Positions 54,712 through 63,195 of a stretch of DNA of 64,000 nt are shown piece by piece. The notes under the pieces are model-generated. The model saw only the letters and a program-made list of their open reading frames with translations, was not told where the DNA came from and did no database searches. The position numbers and the translations under genes were made by a program. Position 1 is the stretch's first letter, and every line of letters starts with the position of its first letter. The stretch is from Bradyrhizobium sp. CB2312 (GTDB lineage Bacteria; Pseudomonadota; Alphaproteobacteria; Rhizobiales; Xanthobacteraceae), in NCBI RefSeq assembly GCF_029714425.1, contig NZ_CP121668.1, forward strand, positions 2,191,501 through 2,255,500, given 5' to 3'.

Positions 54712-55638
54712 ATGTCCGACGTCCGCGTTCTCGCCACCGACCTCGAATTTCCCGAAGGGCCGGTCGTGATGCCGGACGGCTCGGTGGTGCTGGTGGAAAT
54801 CCGCGGCCAGCGCCTGACCCGTGTCTACCCCGACGGCCGCAAGGAGATCGTCGCGAAAGTGCCGGGCGGCCCGAACGGCGCCGCCCTCGGTCCCGACGGC
54901 AAGATCTACATTTGCAACAATGGCGGCTTCTCCTGGATCCCGACCCGCAACATGATCATGCCGGGTCCGCAACCCGACGATTATCTCGGCGGCTCGATCC
55001 AGCGCGTCGACCTGCAATCCGGCAAGGTCGAGACCGTCGTGACCAGATGCGGCGAGCACGATCTGCGCGGGCCGAACGATCTCGTCTTCGACAAGCAGGG
55101 CGGCCTGTGGTTCTCCGATCTGGGAAAACGCCGCGCGCGCGAGATGGATGTCGGCGGCATGTATTACCTCAAGCCCGGCATGAGCGAGATCGTTGAGGTG
55201 GTGCATGGCGTGCTGCCCGCGAACGGCATCGGCCTCTCGCCGGACGAGAACACCGTCTACATCGCGGAGACGCCGACGGCCCGGCTCTGGGCCTACGAGC
55301 TGTCCGCGCCCGGCACGCTGAAGCCGCGCGACGTGATCTATCGCGGCGAGCGGGGCACGCCGATCTGCGGTCTCGGCGGCTACCAGATGTTCGATTCGCT
55401 CGCGGTCGAGGGAGGCGGCAATGTCTGCGTCGCCACCCTCGTTTCCGGTTGCATCTCGGTGATCGCGCCCGACGGTACCCTGGTCGAGCAGGTCCCGACC
55501 GGCGACCGCGTCACCACCAATATCGCCTTCGGCGGCCCCGAGCTGAAGACCGCCTACATCACGCTGTCAGGCAAGGGCGAGCTGATCGCCATGGACTGGC
55601 CGCGCGGCGGTTTGCCTCTCAATTTCCTGAACAAGTGA
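54712..55638 (+). CDS. SMP-30/gluconolactonase family protein
   Basis: 308 aa, six-bladed propeller lactonase. Metal-binding positions appear in EFPEGPVVMPDGSVVLVEIR, GGPNGAALGPDGKIYICNNG, GPNDLVFDKQGGLWFSDLGK and ANGIGLSPDENTVYIAETPT. It should hydrolyse a sugar or other lactone. GGAGGG lies seven bases before the ATG. With the enolase-family enzyme nearby it may belong to acid-sugar catabolism, but they are on opposite strands and separated by the AraC gene. Confidence 0.9.
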   Translation: MSDVRVLATDLEFPEGPVVMPDGSVVLVEIRGQRLTRVYPDGRKEIVAKVPGGPNGAALGPDGKIYICNNGGFSWIPTRNMIMPGPQPDDYLGGSIQRVDLQSGKVETVVTRCGEHDLRGPNDLVFDKQGGLWFSDLGKRRAREMDVGGMYYLKPGMSEIVEVVHGVLPANGIGLSPDENTVYIAETPTARLWAYELSAPGTLKPRDVIYRGERGTPICGLGGYQMFDSLAVEGGGNVCVATLVSGCISVIAPDGTLVEQVPTGDRVTTNIAFGGPELKTAYITLSGKGELIAMDWPRGGLPLNFLNK

Positions 55639-55682
55639 GAATGTGTTGAGCCGGCATTCTGAACGTGCTGTACAAATTCTTC

Positions 55683-55786
55683 CGTCATTCCGGGATGCGT
55701 GCGCGAGCACGCAGGCCCGGAATCCATAACCCCGGCTCGTGGTTATGGATTCCGGGCTCGCCGCTTCGCGTCGCCCCGGAATGACG
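55683..55786. repeat. Paired palindromic repeat, family C, copy 2
   Basis: CGTCATTCCGGGATGCGTGC ... CGTCGCCCCGGAATGACG, with inner arms GGAATCCATAACC and GGTTATGGATTCC. It lies between the lactonase and the acetyltransferase. Confidence 0.9.
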
Positions 55787-55813
55787 ATCAGTCGTTTTCT
55801 TGGAGACACCGCA

Positions 55814-56407
55814 ATGCCCTGGCCTGATCCCATCACCCTGCGTGGACAGCACGCCCGTCTGGAGCCGCTGTCGAAAGAGCATCGCGAAGGGCTGATGGAG
55901 GCCGTGAAGGAGGGCGAGCTCTACACAATCTGGTACACCGCGATCCCGACGCCGGAGAACGTCGGCAAGGAGATCGACCGCCGCCTCGGCCTCCAGGCCG
56001 CCGGCTCGATGCTGCCGTTCACCGTGTTCGATGCCGGCGGCAAGGTCGTCGGCCAGACCACCTACATGAACATCGATGCCGCCAACCGCCGTGTCGAGAT
56101 CGGCTCGACCTGGTATGCGAAGAGCGCGCAGCGTGGCCCGCTCAACACCCAGTGCAAGCTGCTGCTGCTTACCCATGCCTTCGAGACGCTGAACTGCATC
56201 GCGGTCGAGTTCCGCACCCACTTCTTCAACCACCAGAGCCGCCGCGCCATCGAGCGTCTCGGCGCCAAGCAGGACGGCATCTTGCGCAGCCACCAGGTCG
56301 CGCCGAACGGCACGCTGCGCGACACCGTGGTCTACAGCATCACCGCCGCCGAATGGCCGACAGTGAAAACGCATCTGAACTATCAACTCAACGAAAAGCC
56401 GCGCTAG
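55814..56407 (+). CDS. GNAT family N-acetyltransferase (RimJ/RimL type)
   Basis: 197 aa. The N-terminus ITLRGQHARLEPLSKEHREG, the core GQTTYMNIDAANRRVEIGST, and SRRAIERLGAKQDGILRSHQ fit the RimJ/RimL group, which acetylates protein N-termini or small amines with acetyl-CoA. The longer frame runs back into repeat C2, so ATG 55814 is chosen. Substrate unknown. Confidence 0.9.
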   Translation: MPWPDPITLRGQHARLEPLSKEHREGLMEAVKEGELYTIWYTAIPTPENVGKEIDRRLGLQAAGSMLPFTVFDAGGKVVGQTTYMNIDAANRRVEIGSTWYAKSAQRGPLNTQCKLLLLTHAFETLNCIAVEFRTHFFNHQSRRAIERLGAKQDGILRSHQVAPNGTLRDTVVYSITAAEWPTVKTHLNYQLNEKPR

Positions 56408-56443
56408 AGATGATGTGCAACGGTTTGGCTGCGGGCTCGATCA

Positions 56444-56582
56444 CCTCTCCTCTGGGGAGAGGTCGCGCCGAAGGCGCGGGTGGGGGGAACGGTCTCTCGT
56501 GGGACCTGAACCCCTCACCCGATTTGCGCCGGACGATGCTGCGCATCGCCGGGAGCAAATCGACCTCTCCCTCCGGGAGAGG
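56444..56582. repeat. Palindromic repeat, family D, copy 2
   Basis: CCTCTCCTCTGGGGAGAGG, then GTCGCGCCGAAGGCGCGGGTG, and the distal hairpin CCTCTCCCTCCGGGAGAGG. It fills most of the gap before the GMC oxidoreductase gene. Confidence 0.8.
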
Positions 56583-56638
56583 TGTCGGCCTCCGCGGCCG
56601 CAGCTCACTCAATCTCACGACACGCCGGGGGCGGACGA

Positions 56639-58285
56639 ATGGATAGATTTGACTACGTGATCATCGGCGCGGGCTCGGCCGGTTGCATCCTCGCCAGCCG
56701 GCTCAGCGAAGATCCGAATGTCAGCGTCTGCGTGCTCGAGGCCGGGCCCAGCGACTGGCACCCGTACATTCATCTGCCGGCGGGCTTCATAAAAACCTTC
56801 CACATGAAGAGCATCAACTGGGCCTACCAGCAGGAGCCCGGGCCTTACACCGGCGGCCGCAGCATCTATGCGCCGCGCGGCAAGACGCTCGGCGGCTCGT
56901 CCTCGATCAACGGCCACATCTACAATCGCGGCCAGCGCATGGATTTCGACACCTGGGCGCAGATGGGCAATCGCGGCTGGGGCTATGCCGACGTGCTGCC
57001 CTACTTCAAGCGGCTGGAAAGGCGCGTAGGCGAGGGCGAGGACACTTATCGCGGTCGCGACGGCAACCTCATCGTCACCACGATGGATTGGCGCGATCCG
57101 CTCTGCGAAGCCTTCATGGAAGGCGCGGTCTCGCTCGGCATTCCCCGCAATCCCGACTACAACGGCAAGACCCAGGAAGGCGTCTCCTATTGCCAGCGCA
57201 CCATCGACAAAGGCCTGCGCGTCTCCGGCTCGACCGCGTTCCTTAGGCCCGCGATGAAGCGGCCGAACGTGCATGTCCACACGCATGCGCATGCGACCGA
57301 GATCATTTTTGAGGGCAAGCGCGCCATCGGTGTGCGCTACACCAAGGGCGGCCGTGGCGGTACGCCGGTGGAAGTGCGCGCCAACAAGGAAGTGATCCTC
57401 TCCGGCGGCACCTATAATTCGCCGCAGCTCCTGCAGCTCTCCGGCATCGGCTCGCCGGACCTGTTGCAGCAGCACGGCATCGCCGTGCGTCACGCGTTGC
57501 CCGTCGGCGAAGGCCTGCAGGACCATTACGCCCCGCGCACCGTGGCGCGCGTGAAGGATATCAAGACCATCAACGAGCTCCGCCGCGGCTTCTCGCTCTG
57601 GATCGAAGCGCTGAAATGGGCCACCGCGCGGCGCGGCCTGCTGTCGCTGTCGCCGACGATGGTCTACTGCTTCTGGCATTCCGGCGAGAGTGCGGAGAGC
57701 TCCGACCTGCAGCTCACCTTCACGCCCGCTTCTTATAAGGAAGGCGTGCAGGGCCAGCTCGAGGACGAGCCCGGCATGACCGTCGCCTCCTGGCAACAGC
57801 GCCCGGAGAGCCGCGGCTATGTCCGCATCCGCTCCTCTGATCCGTTCGCGCCGCCGATCATCCAGACCAACTATCTCGATGCCGAACTCGACCGCCGCGT
57901 CATCGTCGGCGGGATGAAGCTCGCGCGCAGGCTTCTGAAGAGTGCGCCGCTGTCGCCCTATTACGCCTACGAGGATTTCCCCGGCCCCAACGTCAACACC
58001 GACGACGAATTCCTGCACGCCGCCACCGAGCGCGGCACCACCACCTTCCACCCCGGCTGCACCTGCCGCATGGGCCCGGCGGACAGCACATGGGCGGTCG
58101 TCGACGACCAGCTCCGGGTTCACGGCCTCGAAGGCCTCCGTGTGGTCGACGCCTCGGTGATGCCGCGCATGATCTCGGCGAACCTCAACGCCTCCACCAT
58201 GATGATCGCCGACCGCGCCTCGGATTTGATCCGCGGCAAGCAGCCGATGGAAGCCGCGCGGATTCCGGATGCGGCCGTGGCGTGA
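56639..58285 (+). CDS. GMC family FAD oxidoreductase (choline/alcohol dehydrogenase-like)
   Basis: 548 aa. The FAD motif is YVIIGAGSAGCILASRLSED; GMC signature 1 is PRGKTLGGSSSINGHIYNRG, signature 2 GGTYNSPQLLQLSGIGSPDL, and the C-terminal active-site block is TTFHPGCTCRMGP with SANLNASTMMIADRASDLI. It should oxidise an alcohol to an aldehyde or further. No betaine aldehyde dehydrogenase or uptake gene is adjacent, so choline is not established as the substrate. ATG 56639 is preferred. Confidence 0.92.
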   Translation: MDRFDYVIIGAGSAGCILASRLSEDPNVSVCVLEAGPSDWHPYIHLPAGFIKTFHMKSINWAYQQEPGPYTGGRSIYAPRGKTLGGSSSINGHIYNRGQRMDFDTWAQMGNRGWGYADVLPYFKRLERRVGEGEDTYRGRDGNLIVTTMDWRDPLCEAFMEGAVSLGIPRNPDYNGKTQEGVSYCQRTIDKGLRVSGSTAFLRPAMKRPNVHVHTHAHATEIIFEGKRAIGVRYTKGGRGGTPVEVRANKEVILSGGTYNSPQLLQLSGIGSPDLLQQHGIAVRHALPVGEGLQDHYAPRTVARVKDIKTINELRRGFSLWIEALKWATARRGLLSLSPTMVYCFWHSGESAESSDLQLTFTPASYKEGVQGQLEDEPGMTVASWQQRPESRGYVRIRSSDPFAPPIIQTNYLDAELDRRVIVGGMKLARRLLKSAPLSPYYAYEDFPGPNVNTDDEFLHAATERGTTTFHPGCTCRMGPADSTWAVVDDQLRVHGLEGLRVVDASVMPRMISANLNASTMMIADRASDLIRGKQPMEAARIPDAAVA

Positions 58286-58292
58286 GGTCTTC

Positions 58293-58380
58293 GTAGGATG
58301 GGTAGAGCGAAGCGAAACCCATCATCGTGCGGCGCTCGCTGAGGGGTGCGATGGGTTTCGCTGCGCTCTACCCATCCTAC
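58293..58380. repeat. Paired palindromic repeat, family B, copy 1 (RAYT-flanking)
   Basis: GTAGGATGGGTAGAGCGAAG ... CGCTGCGCTCTACCCATCCTAC, with inner AACCCATC and GATGGGTT. It stands 65 bases before the RAYT pseudogene. Confidence 0.9.
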
Positions 58381-58444
58381 AAGACTTGCGGTTTTGATGG
58401 AAAGGACGCGTCGATAGCTCGCAAAGGTTGTGCTATCGTGAGGC

Positions 58445-58986
58445 ATGACCTCCTATCGGCGCAACTTCGTTCCCGGCGGAAGCTTCTTCTTCACCGTCAA
58501 CTTAGCCGATCGAAGCCTTCCGCTTCTGACGGCGAACATCGACCTATTGCGCGCGGCCTTTCGCGAAGTCCGTCAGCGGGATCCTTTCACGATCGATGCG
58601 ATCGTGGTGCTGCCCGAGCATCTTCACACGGTCTGGACGATGCCCGATGGAGATGCCGATTTTGCAACCCGCTGGCGGCAGATCAAATCCACTTCTCCCG
58701 CAGTCTTGCGATCGAAGAACCGGTTTCAGCAAGTCGGTCAAGCAGGGCAGAGAGCGGCATCTGGCAGCGTCGCTATTGGGAGCACACCATCCGCGACGAG
58801 GAGGACTATGCTCGGCACATCGACTATGTGCACATCAATCCCGTTAAACACTGCCTAGTCAATCGAGTCCGCGACTGGCCGCCGTCGTCATTCCATCGCC
58901 ATGTAGAGCTAGGTATCTATCCGGCAGATTGGGCCGGTGATCTGTCGCGATACGACGATGGTACCAAGTTCGGAGAGCGACCCTGA
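58445..58986 (+). pseudogene. REP-associated tyrosine transposase (RAYT, Y1-type), frameshifted
   Basis: The first part reads MTSYRRNFVPGGSFFFTVNL and IVVLPEHLHTVWTMPDGD, with the HUH-type His pair HLH. After RWRQIKST the match jumps to the next frame at about 58693, continuing FSRSLAIEEPVSAS, GIWQRRYWEHTIRDEEDYAR and the catalytic-Tyr block HIDYVHINPVKHCLVNRV. Restoring one T at 58693-58694 would rejoin the two halves as a normal ~180-residue RAYT, so one base was lost. Family B palindromes flank it on both sides. RAYTs mobilise REP elements; this copy should be inactive. Confidence 0.88.
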
Positions 58987-58993
58987 AGGGGGC

Positions 58994-59079
58994 GTAGGAT
59001 GGGTGGAGCGAAGCGAAACCCATCGCTCGCTCTTCCCGGAAGCTTAGCGATGGATTTCGCTGCGCTCTACCCATCCTAC
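58994..59079. repeat. Paired palindromic repeat, family B, copy 2 (RAYT-flanking)
   Basis: GTAGGATGGGTGGAGCGAAG ... CGCTGCGCTCTACCCATCCTAC, eight bases after the RAYT stop. It mirrors copy 1 on the other side. Confidence 0.9.
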
Positions 59080-59095
59080 AAGTCTCGTTGCGCCC

Positions 59096-59938
59096 TCACA
59101 CTTCCCTTCGGCTCAAGAACGCCAGCCGCTCGAACAGATGCACGTCCTGCTCGTTCTTGAGCAGAGCGCCGTGCAGGGGCGGGATCAGTTTTCGCGGGTC
59201 GCGTTCGCGCAGTTGCTCGACGCTCATATCCTCGTTGAGCAGGAGCTTGAGCCAGTCCAGAAGCTCCGAGGTCGATGGCTTCTTCTTCAGGCCGGGGACC
59301 TCGCGCACCTCGAAGAAGATGCGCAGGGCTTCCTCGACCAGGCGCTTCTTGATGCCGGGGAAGTGGACGTCGACGATGCGGGCCATGGTGTCGGCGTCGG
59401 GGAACTTGATGTAGTGGAAGAAGCAGCGGCGCAGGAAGGCGTCCGGCAGCTCCTTCTCGTTGTTGGAGGTGATCATCATGATCGGGCGCTGCTTGGCCTT
59501 GATCGTCTCGCCGGTCTCGTAGACATGGAATTCCATGCGGTCGAGCTCGAGCAGCAGGTCGTTCGGGAATTCGATGTCGGCCTTGTCGATCTCGTCGATC
59601 AAAAGCACCGGGCGCTGCTCGGCCGTGAAGGCCTCCCACAGCTTGCCGCGCTTGATGTAGTTCTTGATGTCGGAGACGCGGGCATCGCCGAGCTGGCTGT
59701 CGCGCAGGCGCGACACCGCGTCGTATTCGTAGAGGCCCTGCTGCGCCTTGGTGGTGGACTTGATGTGCCAGGTGAGAAGCGGCGCGTTCAGCGCCTTCGC
59801 CACTTCCTCCGCCAGCACCGTCTTGCCGGTGCCGGGCTCGCCCTTCACCAGCAGCGGGCGCTCGAGCACGATCGAGGCATTGACGGCGACCTTGAGATCG
59901 TCGGTCGCAACATAGTCCTTGGTGCCGGTAAACTTCAT
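59096..59938 (-). CDS. MoxR family AAA+ ATPase
   Basis: 280 aa. Walker A is GEPGTGKT (33-40), Walker B VLLIDEIDKADIEFP, sensor IMMITSNNEKELPDAFLRRC. These ATPases act as chaperones that insert metals or cofactors, usually with a VWA-domain partner. ATG 59938 has AAGGA six bases upstream. The VWA/CoxE-like gene at 60413 is the likely partner, here divergent instead of downstream, with a small membrane protein gene between. Confidence 0.95.
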   Translation of the reverse strand: MKFTGTKDYVATDDLKVAVNASIVLERPLLVKGEPGTGKTVLAEEVAKALNAPLLTWHIKSTTKAQQGLYEYDAVSRLRDSQLGDARVSDIKNYIKRGKLWEAFTAEQRPVLLIDEIDKADIEFPNDLLLELDRMEFHVYETGETIKAKQRPIMMITSNNEKELPDAFLRRCFFHYIKFPDADTMARIVDVHFPGIKKRLVEEALRIFFEVREVPGLKKKPSTSELLDWLKLLLNEDMSVEQLRERDPRKLIPPLHGALLKNEQDVHLFERLAFLSRREV

Positions 59939-60000
59939 TGCGCGTCCTTGTTGGTCGTCGTCCCAGGCATTGCCAATTTTTTGGCCCCGGTCGCGACATG

Positions 60001-60027
60001 GGAACGGCCGCACGCGGCGGCCGTTCC
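60001..60027 (-). terminator. Perfect 10-bp stem-loop after the GlsB-like gene
   Basis: GGAACGGCCG and CGGCCGTTCC pair around a 7-base loop, 17 bases beyond the stop codon at 60044 on the minus strand. No T-run follows, so it may slow rather than end transcription. Confidence 0.4.
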
Positions 60028-60043
60028 TGGTTCGGTCAGGCTT

Positions 60044-60289
60044 TCAGACCCGTCTTATCAGCGAAAGGATCACCAGCACAATCACCGCGCCGATGGTGGC
60101 GTCCACGATGGCGCCGATCGTACCGGTGGCAAGCTCGATATGCAGCTGCGGCAGGACCCAGCTTGCAACCAGCGCGCCGATGATGCCGACCACGATGTTG
60201 CCGATGAGGCCAAATCCCGCCCCGTGGACAATCTTGCCGGCGAGCCAGCCGGCGATCGCACCGATGATCAGTGCTGCGAGAATTCCCAT
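60044..60289 (-). CDS. GlsB/YeaQ/YmgE family membrane protein
   Basis: 81 aa, three hydrophobic segments: ILAALIIGAIAGWLAGKIVH, LIGNIVVGIIGALVASWVLP and TIGAIVDATIGAVIVLVIL. This is the transglycosylase-associated/GlsB family of small inner-membrane stress proteins; mechanism unknown. I choose ATG 60289, with GGGGA eight bases upstream, rather than the in-frame TTG at 60304. It lies between the MoxR gene and the VWA gene. Confidence 0.9.
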   Translation of the reverse strand: MGILAALIIGAIAGWLAGKIVHGAGFGLIGNIVVGIIGALVASWVLPQLHIELATGTIGAIVDATIGAVIVLVILSLIRRV

Positions 60290-60412
60290 GGCAAACGTCC
60301 CCAAAACAACCCCTTGAGGGCCCCAATTCTAGAGCAAAAAGCCTATCGGTCCAGCGCTCCACGCCGGCCTCCGCCCCTTGACGTTCGCCACCCGACGGGC
60401 AATCTGTCACCC

Positions 60413-61588
60413 ATGTTCCTGCAATTCTTCACTTCTCTGCGCGACGCGCAGGTCCCCGTGACGCTGCGCGAATACCTCACGCTGATGGAGGCGCTCGACG
60501 CTGACCTCGCGGACTACACGGTCGAGAATTTCTACTATCTGTCGCGCGCCTCGCTGGTGAAGGACGAGCGCGACCTCGACAAGTTCGACCGCGTCTTCGG
60601 CACGGTGTTCAAGGGGCTGGAAAGCCTGCTCGACGCCATGGAGAAGGCGGAGATCCCCGAGGAGTGGCTGAAGAAGCTCGCCGAGAAGTATCTCACCGAG
60701 GAAGAGAAGAAGCAGATCGAGGCCATGGGCTGGGACAAGCTCATGGAGACGCTGAAGAAGCGCCTCGAGGAGCAGAAGGGCCGGCACCAGGGCGGCAGCA
60801 AGTGGATCGGCACCGCCGGCACCTCGCCGTTCGGCGCGCACGGATACAATCCCGAAGGCGTGCGCATCGGCCAGGAAAAGAACCGCAACAACCGCGCCGT
60901 GAAGGTGTGGGACAAGCGCGAGTTCAAAGACCTCGACGGCAATGTCGAGCTCGGCATCCGCAACATCAAGGTGGCGCTGCGACGCCTGCGCAAATTCGCG
61001 CGCACTGGCGCGCCCGATGAGCTCGATCTCGACACCACCATCCGCGAGACCGCCAATCACGGCTATCTCGACGTGCACATGCGCCCCGAGCGGCGCAATG
61101 CGGTGAAGCTGCTGGTGTTCTTCGACATCGGCGGCTCGATGGACGCGCATATCGAGCAGGTCGAGGAGCTGTTCTCGGCGGCGAAGAGCGAGTTCAAGCA
61201 CATGGAGTATTTCTACTTCCACAACTGCCTCTATGAAGGCGTGTGGAAGCAGAACAAGCGCCGCTTCACCGACCGCACGCCGACCTGGGACGTGCTGCAC
61301 AAATATCCGCACGACTACAAGGTCGTGTTCGTCGGCGACGCCTCGATGTCGCCCTATGAGATCATGGTGCCGGGCGGCTCGGTCGAGCACGTCAACGAGG
61401 AGCCGGGCTCGGTCTGGCTCGACCGCATCATCCGCACCTATCCGCACACGGTGTGGCTGAATCCGGTACAGCAGAAGCACTGGGACTATTCGGAATCGAC
61501 CACCATCATCAAGCGCATCTTCGCCAATCGGATGTACCCGATCACGATCGAGGGGCTGGAGAGTGCGATGAAGGAATTGACGCACTAG
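60413..61588 (+). CDS. VWA domain protein, CoxE/MoxR-partner type
   Basis: 391 aa. The N-terminal region is helical (FLQFFTSLRDAQVPVTLREY, LKKLAEKYLTEEEKKQIEAM). The C-terminal VWA domain begins AVKLLVFFDIGGSMDAHIEQ; the metal-binding MIDAS is DxGGS rather than the common DxSxS. A second loop is VFVGDASMSPYEIM. It is the expected partner of the MoxR ATPase encoded just upstream on the other strand. ATG 60413 is preferred; the frame is open long before it. Confidence 0.92.
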   Translation: MFLQFFTSLRDAQVPVTLREYLTLMEALDADLADYTVENFYYLSRASLVKDERDLDKFDRVFGTVFKGLESLLDAMEKAEIPEEWLKKLAEKYLTEEEKKQIEAMGWDKLMETLKKRLEEQKGRHQGGSKWIGTAGTSPFGAHGYNPEGVRIGQEKNRNNRAVKVWDKREFKDLDGNVELGIRNIKVALRRLRKFARTGAPDELDLDTTIRETANHGYLDVHMRPERRNAVKLLVFFDIGGSMDAHIEQVEELFSAAKSEFKHMEYFYFHNCLYEGVWKQNKRRFTDRTPTWDVLHKYPHDYKVVFVGDASMSPYEIMVPGGSVEHVNEEPGSVWLDRIIRTYPHTVWLNPVQQKHWDYSESTTIIKRIFANRMYPITIEGLESAMKELTH

Positions 61589-61598
61589 CACCATCCCC

Positions 61599-61722
61599 CG
61601 TCATTCCGGTCGGCCGCAAAGCGGCCGATCCGGAATCTCGAGATGGAGTGTGACGATCGAGGTTCTCAGGTGCGCAATTGCGCACTAGAGTTCGCTCGCT
61701 TTGCGACCGCCCCGGAACGACG
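61599..61722. repeat. Palindromic repeat, family C-like, copy 3, with inner palindrome
   Basis: CGTCATTCCGGTCGGCCGC and GCGGCCGATCCGGAAT form a hairpin near 61599-61636, and CCCCGGAACGACGG at 61709-61722 is a diverged distal arm. Inside is the perfect 16-base palindrome GTGCGCAATTGCGCAC (61670-61685). Confidence 0.65.
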
Positions 61723-61744
61723 GAAGAGAAGAAGGGAGAACCAC

Positions 61745-62158
61745 ATGCCCCAAAACATCACCCGCGGCATCAAGGCGCTGATCGACGAGGCCAATGCCGA
61801 GATCGAGACGCTGAACGCCAAGGACGCCATCGAGATCTCCAAGAACGGCGACGTCGTCATCGTCGACATCCGCGACCCCCGCGAGATCGAGCGCGACGGC
61901 CGCATCCCCGGCGCGTTCGCCTGCACGCGCGGCATGCTGGAATTCTGGATCGATCCGCAGAGCCCGTATGCCAAGCCGATCTTCCAGGAGGACAAGAAGT
62001 TCGTCTTCCATTGCGCCGGGGGCCTGCGCTCCGCGCTCGCCGCCAAGACCGCGCAGGACATGGGCTTAAAGCCCGTCGCCCACATCGCCGGCGGCTACGC
62101 CGCCTGGCGCGATGCCGGCGGCCCGACCGAGCAGTGGGAGCCGAAGAAGAAGGGGTGA
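61745..62158 (+). CDS. Rhodanese-like sulfurtransferase
   Basis: 137 aa, single rhodanese domain. The active Cys is C90 in FVFHCAGGLRSALAAKTAQD; NGDVVIVDIRDPREIERDGR and HIAGGYAAWRDAGGP are family blocks. It moves sulfane sulfur from a persulfide; donor and acceptor unknown. GAAGGGAG precedes the ATG. A two-domain sulfurtransferase gene follows. Confidence 0.94.
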   Translation: MPQNITRGIKALIDEANAEIETLNAKDAIEISKNGDVVIVDIRDPREIERDGRIPGAFACTRGMLEFWIDPQSPYAKPIFQEDKKFVFHCAGGLRSALAAKTAQDMGLKPVAHIAGGYAAWRDAGGPTEQWEPKKKG

Positions 62159-62185
62159 GGTGAACACCTCCCTCACCACACACTC

Positions 62186-62264
62186 CGTCATGCCCGGGCT
62201 TGACCCGGGCATCCACGTCTTTGCCGCAAGAACGTGGATGGCCGGGACAAGCCCGGCCATGACG
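62186..62264. repeat. Paired palindromic repeat, family E, copy 1
   Basis: CGTCATGCCCGGGCTTGACC and CGGGCATCCACG, then CGTGGATGGCCGGGACAAGC and CCGGCCATGACG. Two hairpins are joined by a short centre. It lies just before the sseA-like gene. Confidence 0.9.
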
Positions 62265-62290
62265 ACTGAGACAATTGCCGGAGCTTACCA

Positions 62291-63145
62291 ATGACCGCCA
62301 CCGATCCCCTCGTCTCCACCGACTGGCTCGCCGCCCACATGGGCGACACCAACGTCAGGATTCTCGACGCCAGCTTCAAGCTGCCGGGCGTGCTGCCGCT
62401 GCCGAAGGACGACTATCTCGCCGCGCATCTGCCAGGCGCCGTGTTCTTCGATGTCGATGCGGTGTCGGATCATTCCAACCCGCTGCCGCACATGTATCCG
62501 AGCGCCGAGCAGTTCGGCCGCGACGTCGGCAATCTTGGCATCTCCAACGCCGACACCGTCGTGCTCTACGATGCCGGCGGCTGGGTCGCAGCGCCGCGTG
62601 CGTGGTGGATGTTCCTGGCCTTCGGCCACAGCAATGTGCGCATCCTCAATGGCGGGCTGAAGAAATGGCGCGCTGAGGGGCGCACTGTCGAGAGTGGCGA
62701 GGTCAAGCCGAAGCCCGCAACCTTCGAGGCGAGCTACGATCCCAAGCGCGTGCGCAGCATGCAGCAGCTGGTCGCAAACGTCGAAAGCCGCGCCGAGCAG
62801 GTGATCGACGCGCGCGCCGCCGATCGTTTTGAAGGCCGCGCGCCTGAGCCGCGGGCGGGCATCCGCTCCGGTCACATCCCCGGCGCGCGCAACGTCCCGT
62901 ACAATCAGCTGTTCGATGCCGCGACCGGCACGATGAAGCCGCTCGAGGATCTGCGCGCCGCCTTCACGAATGCCGGCGTCAAGCTCGATACCCCGATCGT
63001 GACGAGCTGCGGCTCGGGCGTGTCGGCCGGCGTGCTGACGCTCGCGCTCTATCGCCTGGGGATTACCGACACCGCGCTCTACGACGGTTCATGGTCGGAA
63101 TGGGGCCAGGAAAACGGCCCGCCGATCGCGACCGGGCCGGCGTGA
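62291..63145 (+). CDS. sseA: 3-mercaptopyruvate sulfurtransferase
   Basis: 284 aa, two rhodanese domains. The inactive N-terminal domain has VSTDWLAAHMGDTNVRILDA and FDVDAVSDHSNPLPHMYP. The C-terminal domain has the active Cys240 in VTSCGSGVSAGVLTLALYRL; this CGSGVSA loop is the mercaptopyruvate-type loop rather than the basic thiosulfate-type loop. It should transfer sulfur from 3-mercaptopyruvate to thiols or cyanide. It stands between two family E repeats. Confidence 0.94.
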   Translation: MTATDPLVSTDWLAAHMGDTNVRILDASFKLPGVLPLPKDDYLAAHLPGAVFFDVDAVSDHSNPLPHMYPSAEQFGRDVGNLGISNADTVVLYDAGGWVAAPRAWWMFLAFGHSNVRILNGGLKKWRAEGRTVESGEVKPKPATFEASYDPKRVRSMQQLVANVESRAEQVIDARAADRFEGRAPEPRAGIRSGHIPGARNVPYNQLFDAATGTMKPLEDLRAAFTNAGVKLDTPIVTSCGSGVSAGVLTLALYRLGITDTALYDGSWSEWGQENGPPIATGPA

Positions 63146-63195
63146 GATCGCCGCTACGACATAAGTGAGCATTGGAGGCGGTGCAGCCGCCACAG

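Noticed and set aside
58445..58986. Programmed frameshift in the RAYT gene
   Set aside because: The junction near 58691-58694 has no slippery heptamer or downstream structure, and RAYTs are normally single-frame genes. A simple one-base loss explains it better.
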